Shown: piece after piece, positions 8,523-16,202 of the stretch | Position numbering within the stretch: the first letter of the stretch is position 1 | Layout: the number at the start of each line of letters is the position of its first letter | Source: Bacteroidota bacterium | GTDB taxonomy: Bacteria > Bacteroidota > JABWAT01 | Direction of reading: 5' to 3' | Assembly (NCBI GenBank): GCA_013360915.1 | Contig: JABWAT010000002.1 | Coordinates: 556,009 to 620,008 of the forward strand | Length of the DNA: 64,000 bases | Notes under the pieces: generated by a model | What the model was told of the DNA's origin: nothing | Database searches by the model: none | Seen by the model: the letters and a program-made list of their open reading frames with translations, nothing else | Translations under genes and position numbers: made by a program

Positions 8523-9959
8523 TCAGGAACGGGTCATAACAACGATTGACTCTATATGCCAGGTATGCGGAAACATATCCACCGGTTGAACAGGTCCGGG
8601 CAGATACCTGGCTTCTCTCAGGATGGACATGTCCCGTGCCTGTGTCACCGGATTACATGAAATATATATAATCCGATCCGCTCCAAGTGAGGGCAATTTC
8701 CGTGTCAGTGCATCCGGAAGACCGGCACGCGGAGGATCGACCACTACAATATCGGGTTGCCCGTACTGAACGGACCAGCTATCCAACTCGTCAAACTGCT
8801 TCGACAAATCACCACAGAAAAAGTCAGCGTTGGTGATCCCGTTCAACCGGGCATTTTCCTTCGCATTTTCAACAGCTTCTGGTCTGATCTCCATTCCAAC
8901 CACCTTTCTGACTGAACGGGCAGCGAGCAGGCCAATGGTGCCCGGCCCGCAAAACAGGTCATACAAATGGTCGTTCCCGGTTAGCTGGGCCATCCTGAAA
9001 GCGGTTTCAAACAATTTTTCAGCCTGATACGTGTTTGTCTGGAAAAAAGATTCCGGATGAATCCTGAAACGGATTCCACCCAGCATTTCTTCCAGATGAT
9101 CTTTTCCTGCCAGAATCCGGGTTCCTTCTCCCCGGGGAACGGGCCCCGGTCCGGAATGGGTGATCTGAATCAGACTGGTAATTTCTGGAAAATGGGCGGT
9201 TAACCGGGTAGCCAGTCGATCCAGCAATGCCCTGTCATCAACCGTTGTGACCAGAATGACCATCAAATCGGCGGTGTGTGCTGCCTGTCTGATAATCAGG
9301 GATCTCCAGAAGCCGTGATGCGATTTTATGGACCAGGGCAGAAAACCCGAGTCCAGGGAAAAAGCTTTAATTTCTTCTAGCAGCCGGTTGGCAACGGGGG
9401 ATTGTAACAGGCAATGATCAATATCCACTATCTTATCAAATCGCCCGGGCACATGAAGTCCAAGGGCAAAATTCGAAGGTTTTTCACTCAGTCCGGCTGT
9501 TTCGCTGGTAAGCAACCAACGGTTATCAGAAAAAGTGAAATCCATTTTATTACGGTACCCCGTTTCCCGCGGAGAACCGAGAGTTGGGAGAACCGTCAGA
9601 TCTTTGAAACCGCCGATACGCTGCATGGCATCCATGACGTGTTCGCGTTTGGCTTCAAGCTGATGTGAATACCCGAAATGCTGCCATTTACAGCCTCCGC
9701 AAGTACCAAAATGATGGCAACCCGGCTCTGTCCTTCCGGGGCCTGCAGAAACCACATCCACCAATCTGGCTTCCGCATAGGTTCCCTTTACTTTTTGTAT
9801 CTGAATCGAAACCACGTCACCGGGTATTCCACCATTCACAAAGAGGACAAACTCGTTGTACCGGGCAATGCTTTTTCCTTCCAGACCCGTCCGCTCAATG
9901 GTGACCTGAAGCATTTCACCACGCCGGACCGGCAATTCTCTGGCTGTTTCCTTTGACAT
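8523..9959 (-). CDS. rlmD: 23S rRNA (uracil-5-)-methyltransferase, RlmD/RumA type
   Basis: A SAM-dependent RNA m5U methyltransferase of 478 residues. An N-terminal TRAM domain (about 12-70) is followed by four Fe-S ligands (Cys81, Cys87, Cys90 and Cys183). The C-terminal Rossmann domain has the SAM loop DLFCGPGTIGL (334-344), VDPPRAG, the catalytic nucleophile Cys435 in YISCNP, and the general base Glu470 in HIES. Members methylate U1939 or U747 of 23S rRNA, or both as in RlmCD; the sequence alone does not decide which. The start is the ATG closest to the conserved TRAM domain. The gene is divergent from the P-loop gene at 10063 across about 100 AT-rich bases. Confidence 0.88.
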   Translation of the reverse strand: MSKETARELPVRRGEMLQVTIERTGLEGKSIARYNEFVLFVNGGIPGDVVSIQIQKVKGTYAEARLVDVVSAGPGRTEPGCHHFGTCGGCKWQHFGYSHQLEAKREHVMDAMQRIGGFKDLTVLPTLGSPRETGYRNKMDFTFSDNRWLLTSETAGLSEKPSNFALGLHVPGRFDKIVDIDHCLLQSPVANRLLEEIKAFSLDSGFLPWSIKSHHGFWRSLIIRQAAHTADLMVILVTTVDDRALLDRLATRLTAHFPEITSLIQITHSGPGPVPRGEGTRILAGKDHLEEMLGGIRFRIHPESFFQTNTYQAEKLFETAFRMAQLTGNDHLYDLFCGPGTIGLLAARSVRKVVGMEIRPEAVENAKENARLNGITNADFFCGDLSKQFDELDSWSVQYGQPDIVVVDPPRAGLPDALTRKLPSLGADRIIYISCNPVTQARDMSILREARYLPGPVQPVDMFPHTWHIESIVVMTRS

Positions 9960-10062
9960 TTGGTAATTGTAACGGATTGAATTAAATTAAGTAATTGATT
10001 TTGCTTAACATAAATAAGCATTTTTAAAAGTAGTCACGCGGCACGAAAGAGTAAACCAACCG

Positions 10063-10647
10063 TTGCAAAACATATACCCGGAACCAATCGGAATCCCTGG
10101 TACCCTGGTCCGGTTTTCTGCCGGATCGGTGGCCTTAACCGGACTTCCCGGAACTGGGAAAACAACTCTCGGGTATCTGTTGTGTCAGGAAACCGGTGTT
10201 TTGGTATCAGACGGTCGTCTGCATGTAACAATGACAGATGGACTGATGGCTCATCCGCCCTTTAACCCGCACTTTCATTTCGGGTTTCCGCCCATGTTGC
10301 CGGGGCTGATTCATGGGGAACCGGAATCAATTGTTGATCAGGAATCCGGAAAACTGATCACCCTGGTTAATCCGGATTGTTCTGATACCGGGCTTCCAGC
10401 GAAAATTACCGATCTGTTCTGGCTCGAAAGGACCGGGTTGAAACAGCCCACCATTCTTCGGGCCTCGGTAACCGAATTATCCTCATTACTGAGGCAGAAT
10501 CGGTACCCGATTCCTGATCAGGGGTTAGAAGGCTGCCGGTTATTCAGGCTCCGGATTCCGGGTGATCCCGGTGCTTTCAGAAAAGCCGCCAAACAGATTG
10601 GTTCTGAAATGAAGGCACTGCATCTCATTCAACCAACCTCAATATAA
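10063..10647 (+). CDS. P-loop NTPase resembling the HPr kinase C-terminal domain
   Basis: A protein of 194 residues with a clear Walker A motif GLPGTGKTT at 27-35, directly after a beta strand (SVALT). This is followed by an LVSDGR segment where HPr kinases and related small-molecule kinases have a VADD-type metal site. No convincing second domain is visible. The start is a TTG at 10063, since no ATG or GTG lies between the upstream in-frame stop (10015) and the P-loop; a purine-rich GAAAGAG stands about 12 bases upstream. It is followed 9 bases later by the HAD-like gene, then deoC and a SPOR lipoprotein, so it starts an operon. Phosphorylation of a sugar or a protein is possible, but the substrate is unknown. 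It could also be a generic P-loop ATPase. Confidence 0.6.
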   Translation: MQNIYPEPIGIPGTLVRFSAGSVALTGLPGTGKTTLGYLLCQETGVLVSDGRLHVTMTDGLMAHPPFNPHFHFGFPPMLPGLIHGEPESIVDQESGKLITLVNPDCSDTGLPAKITDLFWLERTGLKQPTILRASVTELSSLLRQNRYPIPDQGLEGCRLFRLRIPGDPGAFRKAAKQIGSEMKALHLIQPTSI

Positions 10648-10656
10648 AGGTCTCAC

Positions 10657-11379
10657 ATGATTCGTGGTGTTTTATACAGTCTCAATGCCCTGATGGGTGA
10701 GTCCTATGAAGATGAGGAATTTCTTGACACTCCTGTGCGAATCCGGCGACGCGAATGTCCTGAACTGCGCGCCTTTATCGGTCCGCACAAGTGGCGGACC
10801 CGGGTGCTTGAAGACATCCGGCTGCGTGTAAAAAGCGAGGTTCTGGCCGGGAAACCCCGCAATGAATATCCAGATATACTTAAACTGATAAGGAATGTCC
10901 TGTCTCATCATTCAGACAAACCGGTTCCGGATGATCTTCCAGAAAAAGTGTTGAGGATTCTTGACCGGTTCTCTGGTTTTACCTTTTCAGATCTGACCAT
11001 GCGGGTCATTCAGGAAGTGTACCGTCGGAATTATGTGCAGGCCATTGTGGCGAACAGTATCATACCTGCCCGTTTTTATTCAGATCACTTCACTCAGTCC
11101 GGCGTCAGCCGGTTTTTCGAGGCCATTATTACCAGCTCGGATCTGGAAGTCGCCAAACCCGATCCTGCCATTTTCGAATTTGCTCTTGAAGCCCTGCAGT
11201 TCAAGGCAGAAGAGCTTATTTTTGTGGCTGATTCGCTTGAAACAGATGTGATGGGCGGGGTTCAGATGGGAATCCGTACCATCCTGCTGAACCGATACAC
11301 CCGCATTCCGGTCGTTCCACGTGGTGTGGAAGTGGTTCAGGATTTCAGGCAGCTTATTGCAAAATTACAACCTCTATAA
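10657..11379 (+). CDS. HAD-fold protein lacking the nucleophilic aspartate (likely pseudo-phosphatase)
   Basis: A protein of 240 residues with the architecture of a class I HAD hydrolase: motif II (IVANS), motif III Lys in VAKPDP, and motif [11 protein letters not shown] followed by a Gly-rich turn. A helical cap lies between residues 25 and 120. Motif I, normally DxDxT, is degenerate. The first strand reads GVLYSLNAL, so the catalytic Asp is Ser8 and the second Asp is Asn10. Phosphoaspartate chemistry is therefore not expected, although binding of a phosphorylated ligand may persist. The base sequence around these codons shows no frameshift. It sits 9 bases after the P-loop gene and 7 bases before deoC, so it is surely co-transcribed. 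It may be a regulator or scaffold; this is inference. Confidence 0.75.
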   Translation: MIRGVLYSLNALMGESYEDEEFLDTPVRIRRRECPELRAFIGPHKWRTRVLEDIRLRVKSEVLAGKPRNEYPDILKLIRNVLSHHSDKPVPDDLPEKVLRILDRFSGFTFSDLTMRVIQEVYRRNYVQAIVANSIIPARFYSDHFTQSGVSRFFEAIITSSDLEVAKPDPAIFEFALEALQFKAEELIFVADSLETDVMGGVQMGIRTILLNRYTRIPVVPRGVEVVQDFRQLIAKLQPL

Positions 11380-11386
11380 TTTGCCC

Positions 11387-12271
11387 ATGGAAAATCAATC
11401 AAAACTGATCGAAAAGGTCATTCTGTCCGTCGTCCGTGAGGATACACGCCAGAAATCGGAACCTGTTAAATGTCACGATACCCTGTATGGAACCTGTGTA
11501 CATGGCTGGGATTGCCCATCGCACAAGGCGCAGGCCGTCAACCGGATTATTGAGGCAGGTGCATGCCGGGTTGGCAACTCCATCGGAAGCTGTGATGTGA
11601 TCCCGGCTGTAGCCCGGATGATAGATCACACCCTTCTTAAACCGGAGGCCACAGAAAAGGACGTAAGGCAGTTGTGCAAGGAGGCTGCACAATATCAGTT
11701 TGCATCAGTCTGCATTAATCCCGGTTGGATCCCGCTGGCTGCTTCCATGTTGCGTGATACAAAGGTGGATGTGTGTACAGTGATCGGATTTCCATTGGGA
11801 GCTACCAGCACGAAAGCCAAACGTGAAGAGACCCGTATTGCCATCGAAGAAGGCGCCACCGAAGTGGACATGGTTATTAATGTGGGTTGGCTGAAATCAG
11901 GATTGACCGATGCCGTTGAGGATGATATACGGGCGGTTGTTGAACAGGCCGCCTGTAACCACGTGCTGACCAAAGTGATTCTGGAAACCTGTCTGCTGAC
12001 CGACGAGGAAAAAGTAATTGCCTGTATTCTGTCGAAAAATGCAGGAGCTCATTTTGTGAAAACCTCCACCGGTTTTAGCAAAGGCGGAGCAACTGTGCAG
12101 GACATTGCCCTGATGCGTCAGGTTGTGGGTCCGATGATGGGTGTTAAAGCATCGGGCGGAGTACGCTCCTGGGAAGATGCCGAGAAGATGATCGCCTCCG
12201 GTGCAAACCGCATCGGTGCAAGTGCCTCTGTAGCCATCGTGAAACATGAAACCAGTAAAAGTACTTATTAG
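11387..12271 (+). CDS. deoC: Deoxyribose-phosphate aldolase with N-terminal extension
   Basis: I start at the ATG at 11387, 7 bases after the HAD stop, giving 294 residues; a longer frame from 11321 would overlap the HAD gene. The core from about residue 75 is a class I aldolase that splits 2-deoxyribose-5-phosphate into glyceraldehyde-3-phosphate and acetaldehyde. Schiff-base Lys225 is in VKTSTG, Lys254 in GVKASGG, and the proton-relay Asp161 in EVDMVINVG. The first 70 residues are extra. They form an amphipathic helix ([14 protein letters not shown]) followed by a Cys- and Gly-containing linker (Cys29, 37, 43, 60, 69). Helix plus linker resembles the encapsulation peptides of bacterial microcompartment enzymes, but no shell protein gene is in this window. 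The 3' end overlaps the next gene by 26 bases. Confidence 0.9.
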   Translation: MENQSKLIEKVILSVVREDTRQKSEPVKCHDTLYGTCVHGWDCPSHKAQAVNRIIEAGACRVGNSIGSCDVIPAVARMIDHTLLKPEATEKDVRQLCKEAAQYQFASVCINPGWIPLAASMLRDTKVDVCTVIGFPLGATSTKAKREETRIAIEEGATEVDMVINVGWLKSGLTDAVEDDIRAVVEQAACNHVLTKVILETCLLTDEEKVIACILSKNAGAHFVKTSTGFSKGGATVQDIALMRQVVGPMMGVKASGGVRSWEDAEKMIASGANRIGASASVAIVKHETSKSTY

Positions 12272-12743
12272 TCTGCTGCTTCCGGCAGTCATTTCCTGCG
12301 GTAGCACCCCTCAGGGAACCGGACCAGCATCGGGAGGAGCAAAGGTCACTGCGGCAGCCAACCCGCTCGATACTTTACGCTGGAACCTGACCCGAACGCC
12401 TTTTGAACCCAGAATGACTCCGAAAATTATCGGACCCAACCTGTCCGATGAATGGCTCAGAATTCAGACGGATACCACAGAATCGGCCGGTGAGGAGACT
12501 CTCCTTGGCAGCAGGGGATTCAGAATTCAGGTTTTTGCAAAACCGGACAGGGCATTGGCTGAACAGGTTCTGATGGAAGCCCGGCTGATTTCCGGGTTAC
12601 CTGCTTATTTGTCCTATCAGGCTCCTAATTATATCGTCAGGATTGGGAATTTTCCCAATGAGGCCCGTGCGCGTGCCAGTCTGGAATCACTGGAAAACCG
12701 ATACCCGAATGGCACCGTGGTGCCGGATTTTATAGAAAAATAG
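12246..12743 (+). CDS. SPOR-domain lipoprotein
   Basis: A protein of 165 residues. The N-terminus is a lipoprotein signal with a probable lipobox VISC (Cys18). A Ser/Gly/Ala-rich linker follows, then a C-terminal SPOR domain of about 70 residues ([17 protein letters not shown] ... [10 protein letters not shown] ... GTVVPDFI). SPOR domains bind denuded glycan strands of peptidoglycan, often at division sites, so this is probably an outer-membrane lipoprotein anchored to septal or old cell wall. The start lies inside the 3' end of deoC (26-base overlap, different frame), so it is translated from the same mRNA. Its functional relation to the metabolic genes upstream is not obvious. Confidence 0.8.
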   Translation: MKPVKVLISLLLPAVISCGSTPQGTGPASGGAKVTAAANPLDTLRWNLTRTPFEPRMTPKIIGPNLSDEWLRIQTDTTESAGEETLLGSRGFRIQVFAKPDRALAEQVLMEARLISGLPAYLSYQAPNYIVRIGNFPNEARARASLESLENRYPNGTVVPDFIEK

Positions 12744-12752
12744 GTTTCAGGT

Positions 12753-13157
12753 TTATTTAGGACCCGCAACCGTACTCATCAGGTCCCCTGCAGGTTCATA
12801 CCGTATCTGCTCAAATTGTACATCAGGAAAACCCTCTTGCAGGGAACTGGCCCAGAAAAGTCCAACCACCGACCGGGTGGCTGGTTTCAGTGTAATCTGG
12901 CTCTGATGACGGTCTGATTGTACGGATGGAATCAGATATAACGTGAACCAGACCCGTTGACCGGATTCATTTTTCACTTCAACATAATAGCCGGTTCTTT
13001 TTCCATCCTCCGATGGTTTTGCCGTTGATAACCGGTATTGTAATTGAGAATGCCCCTGTACGACCTGCCATCCGGACCATTTGGATTGGCCCGAAACCGG
13101 GGAAGAGCTGATAAGTGAGGTCAGGCAAATAATAACTGGAATAAGGTAAGTTTTCAT
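12753..13157 (-). CDS. Small exported protein of unknown function
   Basis: I take the ATG at 13157, which has an AAAAGG ribosome site and begins directly with a signal peptide (MKTYLIPVIICLTSLI, likely cleavage near VSGQ). The frame can be extended upstream to 13229, but that part is Cys-rich and lacks a signal. The mature part of about 110 residues is predicted to be mostly beta (WFTLYLIPSV, SQITLKPATRSVVGLFWAS), and ends without anchor or sorting domain. I recognise no family. It is convergent with the SPOR lipoprotein (9-base gap) and divergent from uvrB. Confidence 0.6.
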   Translation of the reverse strand: MKTYLIPVIICLTSLISSSPVSGQSKWSGWQVVQGHSQLQYRLSTAKPSEDGKRTGYYVEVKNESGQRVWFTLYLIPSVQSDRHQSQITLKPATRSVVGLFWASSLQEGFPDVQFEQIRYEPAGDLMSTVAGPK

Positions 13158-13268
13158 AGATGGCCTTTTACTCGGTAAACAAAAATAATTACTGCAATCG
13201 CCGATAATTACAATACAAATATAGTGCATTATCCAATAATATATTAATAAATAAAGTCATCGTTTGTA

Positions 13269-15287
13269 ATGGAATATAAACTGACCACCGAATTTATTCC
13301 CTCGGGTGACCAGCCCAGGGCCATTGAAGAATTAACCAATGGATACAGGAATGGGGAAAAATTTCAGACGCTTCTGGGGGTGACCGGAAGCGGGAAAACC
13401 TTCACCATGGCCAATGTCATCAGGAATCTTGGTAAACCCACGCTTATTCTGACCCATAACAAAACGCTTGCAGCACAATTGTATGGTGAATTCAAACAGT
13501 TCTTTGCTGAAAATGCCGTTGAGTTTTTTATCTCCTATTACGACTACTATCAACCAGAAGCGTACATTCCGACCACGGACCTCTACATTGAAAAGGACAT
13601 GTCCATCAATGATGAAATTGACCGTCTTCGGCTGAAAGCGACCAGTTCCTTACTCAGCGGGCGGCAGGATGTCATCATCGTTTCGTCAGTGTCCTGTATC
13701 TATGGTATCGGTGCCCCTGATGCCTATCTGCAGCAATTGGTCGAGATTAAAACCGGTCAGACTCTGTACCGGAAACCGTTTCTTGATTCGCTGGTAAACA
13801 TCCATTATGTCAGAAACGATGCCGACTTTAAACGGGGTACCTTCCGGGTGAGGGGCGAGGTGATCGATGTATTCCCGGCCTATGAGGAATTTGCCTACCG
13901 GATTCATTTTTTCGACAACGAAATCGAGAAAATTCAGATTCTGGATCCGTTACTGAATCAGGTCACCGGAAAAGTTGATGAAGTGGCTTTGTTTCCCGCC
14001 AAACACTTTGTGACGGACAGGGAAACCCTGAACGAGGCGCTGCTTGATATTGAAGCTGAATTGACCTGGAGACTGAATATTCTGCGAACGGAAGGCCGGT
14101 TCCTGGAAGCCAAACGACTCGAGGAGCGAACCCGTTTCGATATGGAAATGATCAGGGAAATCGGCTATTGTTCCGGTATCGAGAACTATTCAAGACACCT
14201 GGCCAGAAGAAAGGAAGGGGAAAGACCTTCGGTCCTCCTCGATTATTTCCCCAAGGATTATCTGCTGATTATTGACGAAAGCCACCAGACCATTCCACAG
14301 ATTCATGGTATGTACGGTGGGGATCGGTCAAGAAAACTGAACCTGGTTGAATATGGATTCCGCCTTCCTTCCGCGCTGGATAACCGTCCGATGCGTTTCG
14401 AGGAATTCAGAGGCATGCTGAATCAGGTGCTTTTTGTATCGGCTACTCCGGCCGCCTGGGAATTGGAACAGTGCCAGGGTGTGGTGATTGAGCAGATTAT
14501 ACGCCCGACCGGACTTCTGGATCCTGAAATTGATGTGAGACCTGTGAAAAACCAGATTGATGATCTTCTTGCTGAAATACGTGAACGGGTCAGAAGGGAA
14601 GAACGGGTTCTGGTAACCACCCTGACCAAGCGAATGTCTGAAGATTTAACCGAGTACCTTTCCAACCTATCTGTGAGAGTGCGGTATCTGCATTCCGATA
14701 TTGATTCACTTGAACGGGTGGAAATCTTGCGTGGCCTCCGGCTGGCCGAATTTGATGTTCTGGTGGGAATAAATCTGCTCAGGGAAGGTCTCGATTTGCC
14801 AGAAGTGTCACTGGTGGCCATTCTGGATGCTGACAAGGAGGGATTTCTCCGGTCTGAAACCTCCCTGATTCAGGTTGCAGGCCGTGCGGCCCGGAATGAG
14901 AATGGTAAAGTGATCCTTTATGCAGATACCATCACCGGATCCATGGAACGCATGATGGCTGAAACCAGAAGACGTCGTGAGATGCAGATAGAATGGAATC
15001 AGGCGAACGGAATTGTTCCTAAAACGGTACTGAAAAGCAGGGAACAGATTCTGCAGTCCACGGCCATCGCCGATATCCGGGCAAAACAGGAACAGCGGAT
15101 TTACACCGAAGACACGGTCAACATGGTTGCTGCAGATCCATTGGTCAGTTATCTGGCCCCTGATAAACTGGAAAAACTGATCTCCCGGCTCAGAAACGAA
15201 ATGAAACAGGCCGCCAAGGACCTTGAATTTGAGCGCGCAGCCGAGATCCGTGATGAAATCGACCGGCTCCAGAAAGTGAAGAAATAG
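13269..15287 (+). CDS. uvrB: Excinuclease ABC subunit B
   Basis: A protein of 672 residues, full family length. UvrB verifies DNA damage and loads UvrC in nucleotide excision repair. Walker A GVTGSGKT is at 37-44; the Tyr-rich beta hairpin that threads DNA is around residues 90-112 (YYDYYQPEAYIP). DESHQT is helicase motif II, and VAGRAARNENG is motif VI. The C-terminal UVR/UvrC-binding domain is visible in the last 35 residues (MKQAAKDLEFERAAEIRDE). The start follows an AT-rich leader without a strong Shine-Dalgarno. It is convergent with the Xre regulator. No uvrA or uvrC is present here. No defect is seen. Confidence 0.96.
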   Translation: MEYKLTTEFIPSGDQPRAIEELTNGYRNGEKFQTLLGVTGSGKTFTMANVIRNLGKPTLILTHNKTLAAQLYGEFKQFFAENAVEFFISYYDYYQPEAYIPTTDLYIEKDMSINDEIDRLRLKATSSLLSGRQDVIIVSSVSCIYGIGAPDAYLQQLVEIKTGQTLYRKPFLDSLVNIHYVRNDADFKRGTFRVRGEVIDVFPAYEEFAYRIHFFDNEIEKIQILDPLLNQVTGKVDEVALFPAKHFVTDRETLNEALLDIEAELTWRLNILRTEGRFLEAKRLEERTRFDMEMIREIGYCSGIENYSRHLARRKEGERPSVLLDYFPKDYLLIIDESHQTIPQIHGMYGGDRSRKLNLVEYGFRLPSALDNRPMRFEEFRGMLNQVLFVSATPAAWELEQCQGVVIEQIIRPTGLLDPEIDVRPVKNQIDDLLAEIRERVRREERVLVTTLTKRMSEDLTEYLSNLSVRVRYLHSDIDSLERVEILRGLRLAEFDVLVGINLLREGLDLPEVSLVAILDADKEGFLRSETSLIQVAGRAARNENGKVILYADTITGSMERMMAETRRRREMQIEWNQANGIVPKTVLKSREQILQSTAIADIRAKQEQRIYTEDTVNMVAADPLVSYLAPDKLEKLISRLRNEMKQAAKDLEFERAAEIRDEIDRLQKVKK

Positions 15288-15319
15288 AGGCGGCTTTCTT
15301 TCTGCCTGCACAGAAATGA

Positions 15320-15544
15320 TTACCGGCCTTCCTGATCTCCATCTGGCACATACTCCAGCAAATCCCCCGGCTGACAGTTCAGTGCCCGGCAGATGGCTTC
15401 CAGAGTGCTGAACCGGATGGCTTTCGCCTTTCCGGTTTTCAGAATGGATAAATTGGCCAGAGTGATATCCACCCGGGTGGACAATTCATTCAATGACATT
15501 TTCCTTTTTGCCATCATAACATCCAGATTTACAATGATCGCCAT
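15320..15544 (-). CDS. YozG-like Xre/Cro-type transcriptional regulator
   Basis: A protein of 74 residues consisting of one helix-turn-helix domain. The pattern MAIIVNLDVMMAKRKMSLNE, then ITLANLSILKTGKAKAIRFS and CRALNCQPGDLLEY is typical of the small Xre regulators encoded beside DUF2975 membrane proteins. Two starts are possible: ATG at 15544 (chosen, matching the family N-terminus) or GTG at 15550, which overlaps the upstream stop as GTGA. It very probably regulates its own two-gene operon. Target and signal are unknown. Confidence 0.85.
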   Translation of the reverse strand: MAIIVNLDVMMAKRKMSLNELSTRVDITLANLSILKTGKAKAIRFSTLEAICRALNCQPGDLLEYVPDGDQEGR

Positions 15545-15546
15545 GA

Positions 15547-16074
15547 TCACACCGTCGCATCTGTTTCGGATTGTAAGTCGGTTCCACGCTGATAAATAAT
15601 GGCAAGCAAATAGATTATACCTGCAAAGAACAGCATTTCAAAGGCATTCCATGATAGGGGAACAGTCAGCCCTTTTTTGTTTAGGGAGTCATGGAACTGA
15701 TTCGCCAGAATGGCGACTATCCCGGTCCCGAACGCATAATAACTGATTCTGGAAAACAGGAGCGTCAGTGTTTCGCTGAACGGTCGGTTCAGGTCCAGCA
15801 CGTTGAATACACGGGTGAGCAAAAAGGCAATCATGGCCTGAAGGGCATGAATGGTAACCAGAAAGGAAACCACACAGATATACAGCCAGAGATGATAATC
15901 GGCGATTGGTTTCAGATTTAATCCTTCATAAAGATCGCTTGCAGCAACCGGATTGACCCACAGACTGATGGAGAAGGAAGTCAGAATGGCTCCGGTTTTG
16001 ATACACAATCCGATGAAAATAACCCAGGAAAGAACGTGAAGGGCTTTAAAAACCCATTGGCTTGCAGTGGTCAT
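15547..16074 (-). CDS. DUF2975-family four-helix membrane protein
   Basis: A protein of 175 residues with four predicted membrane segments (about 10-35, 62-88, 108-128 and 145-162). The arrangement is that of DUF2975 proteins, which occur in operons with a YozG-like Xre regulator, exactly as here. The ribosome site is perfect (AAGGAG before the ATG). A promoter of the Bacteroidota type stands 28-59 bases upstream. The protein may sense a membrane signal and control the regulator; that is inference from the conserved pairing. Biochemical function is unknown. Confidence 0.75.
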   Translation of the reverse strand: MTTASQWVFKALHVLSWVIFIGLCIKTGAILTSFSISLWVNPVAASDLYEGLNLKPIADYHLWLYICVVSFLVTIHALQAMIAFLLTRVFNVLDLNRPFSETLTLLFSRISYYAFGTGIVAILANQFHDSLNKKGLTVPLSWNAFEMLFFAGIIYLLAIIYQRGTDLQSETDATV

Positions 16075-16101
16075 GCGAGTAACTCCTTGTTTGTGTCAGG
16101 A

Positions 16102-16133
16102 CAAACGTAAACAAAGAATTATCGAAAAGCAAT
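16102..16133 (-). promoter_or_regulatory. Candidate Bacteroidota-type promoter for the DUF2975-Xre pair
   Basis: Read on the minus strand: ATTG (16133-16130), a 20-base spacer, then TACGTTTG (16109-16102), a perfect TAnnTTTG. The transcription start would fall about 20 bases before the ATG. Confidence 0.5.
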
Positions 16134-16202
16134 AAATAAATATTGCTATATAATAATTAATGATCGTATAACAGATAAAACGCTGCCGCCCAGCAGATCC
16201 GG

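Noticed and set aside
11321..11386. Longer N-terminus of DeoC
   Set aside because: The extra 22 codons overlap the HAD gene in another frame; ATG 11387 begins directly with the amphipathic helix.
10063..12743. A microcompartment locus
   Set aside because: Only the DeoC extension points that way; no shell, aldehyde dehydrogenase or alcohol dehydrogenase gene is nearby, so it is kept as a hypothesis, not a feature.
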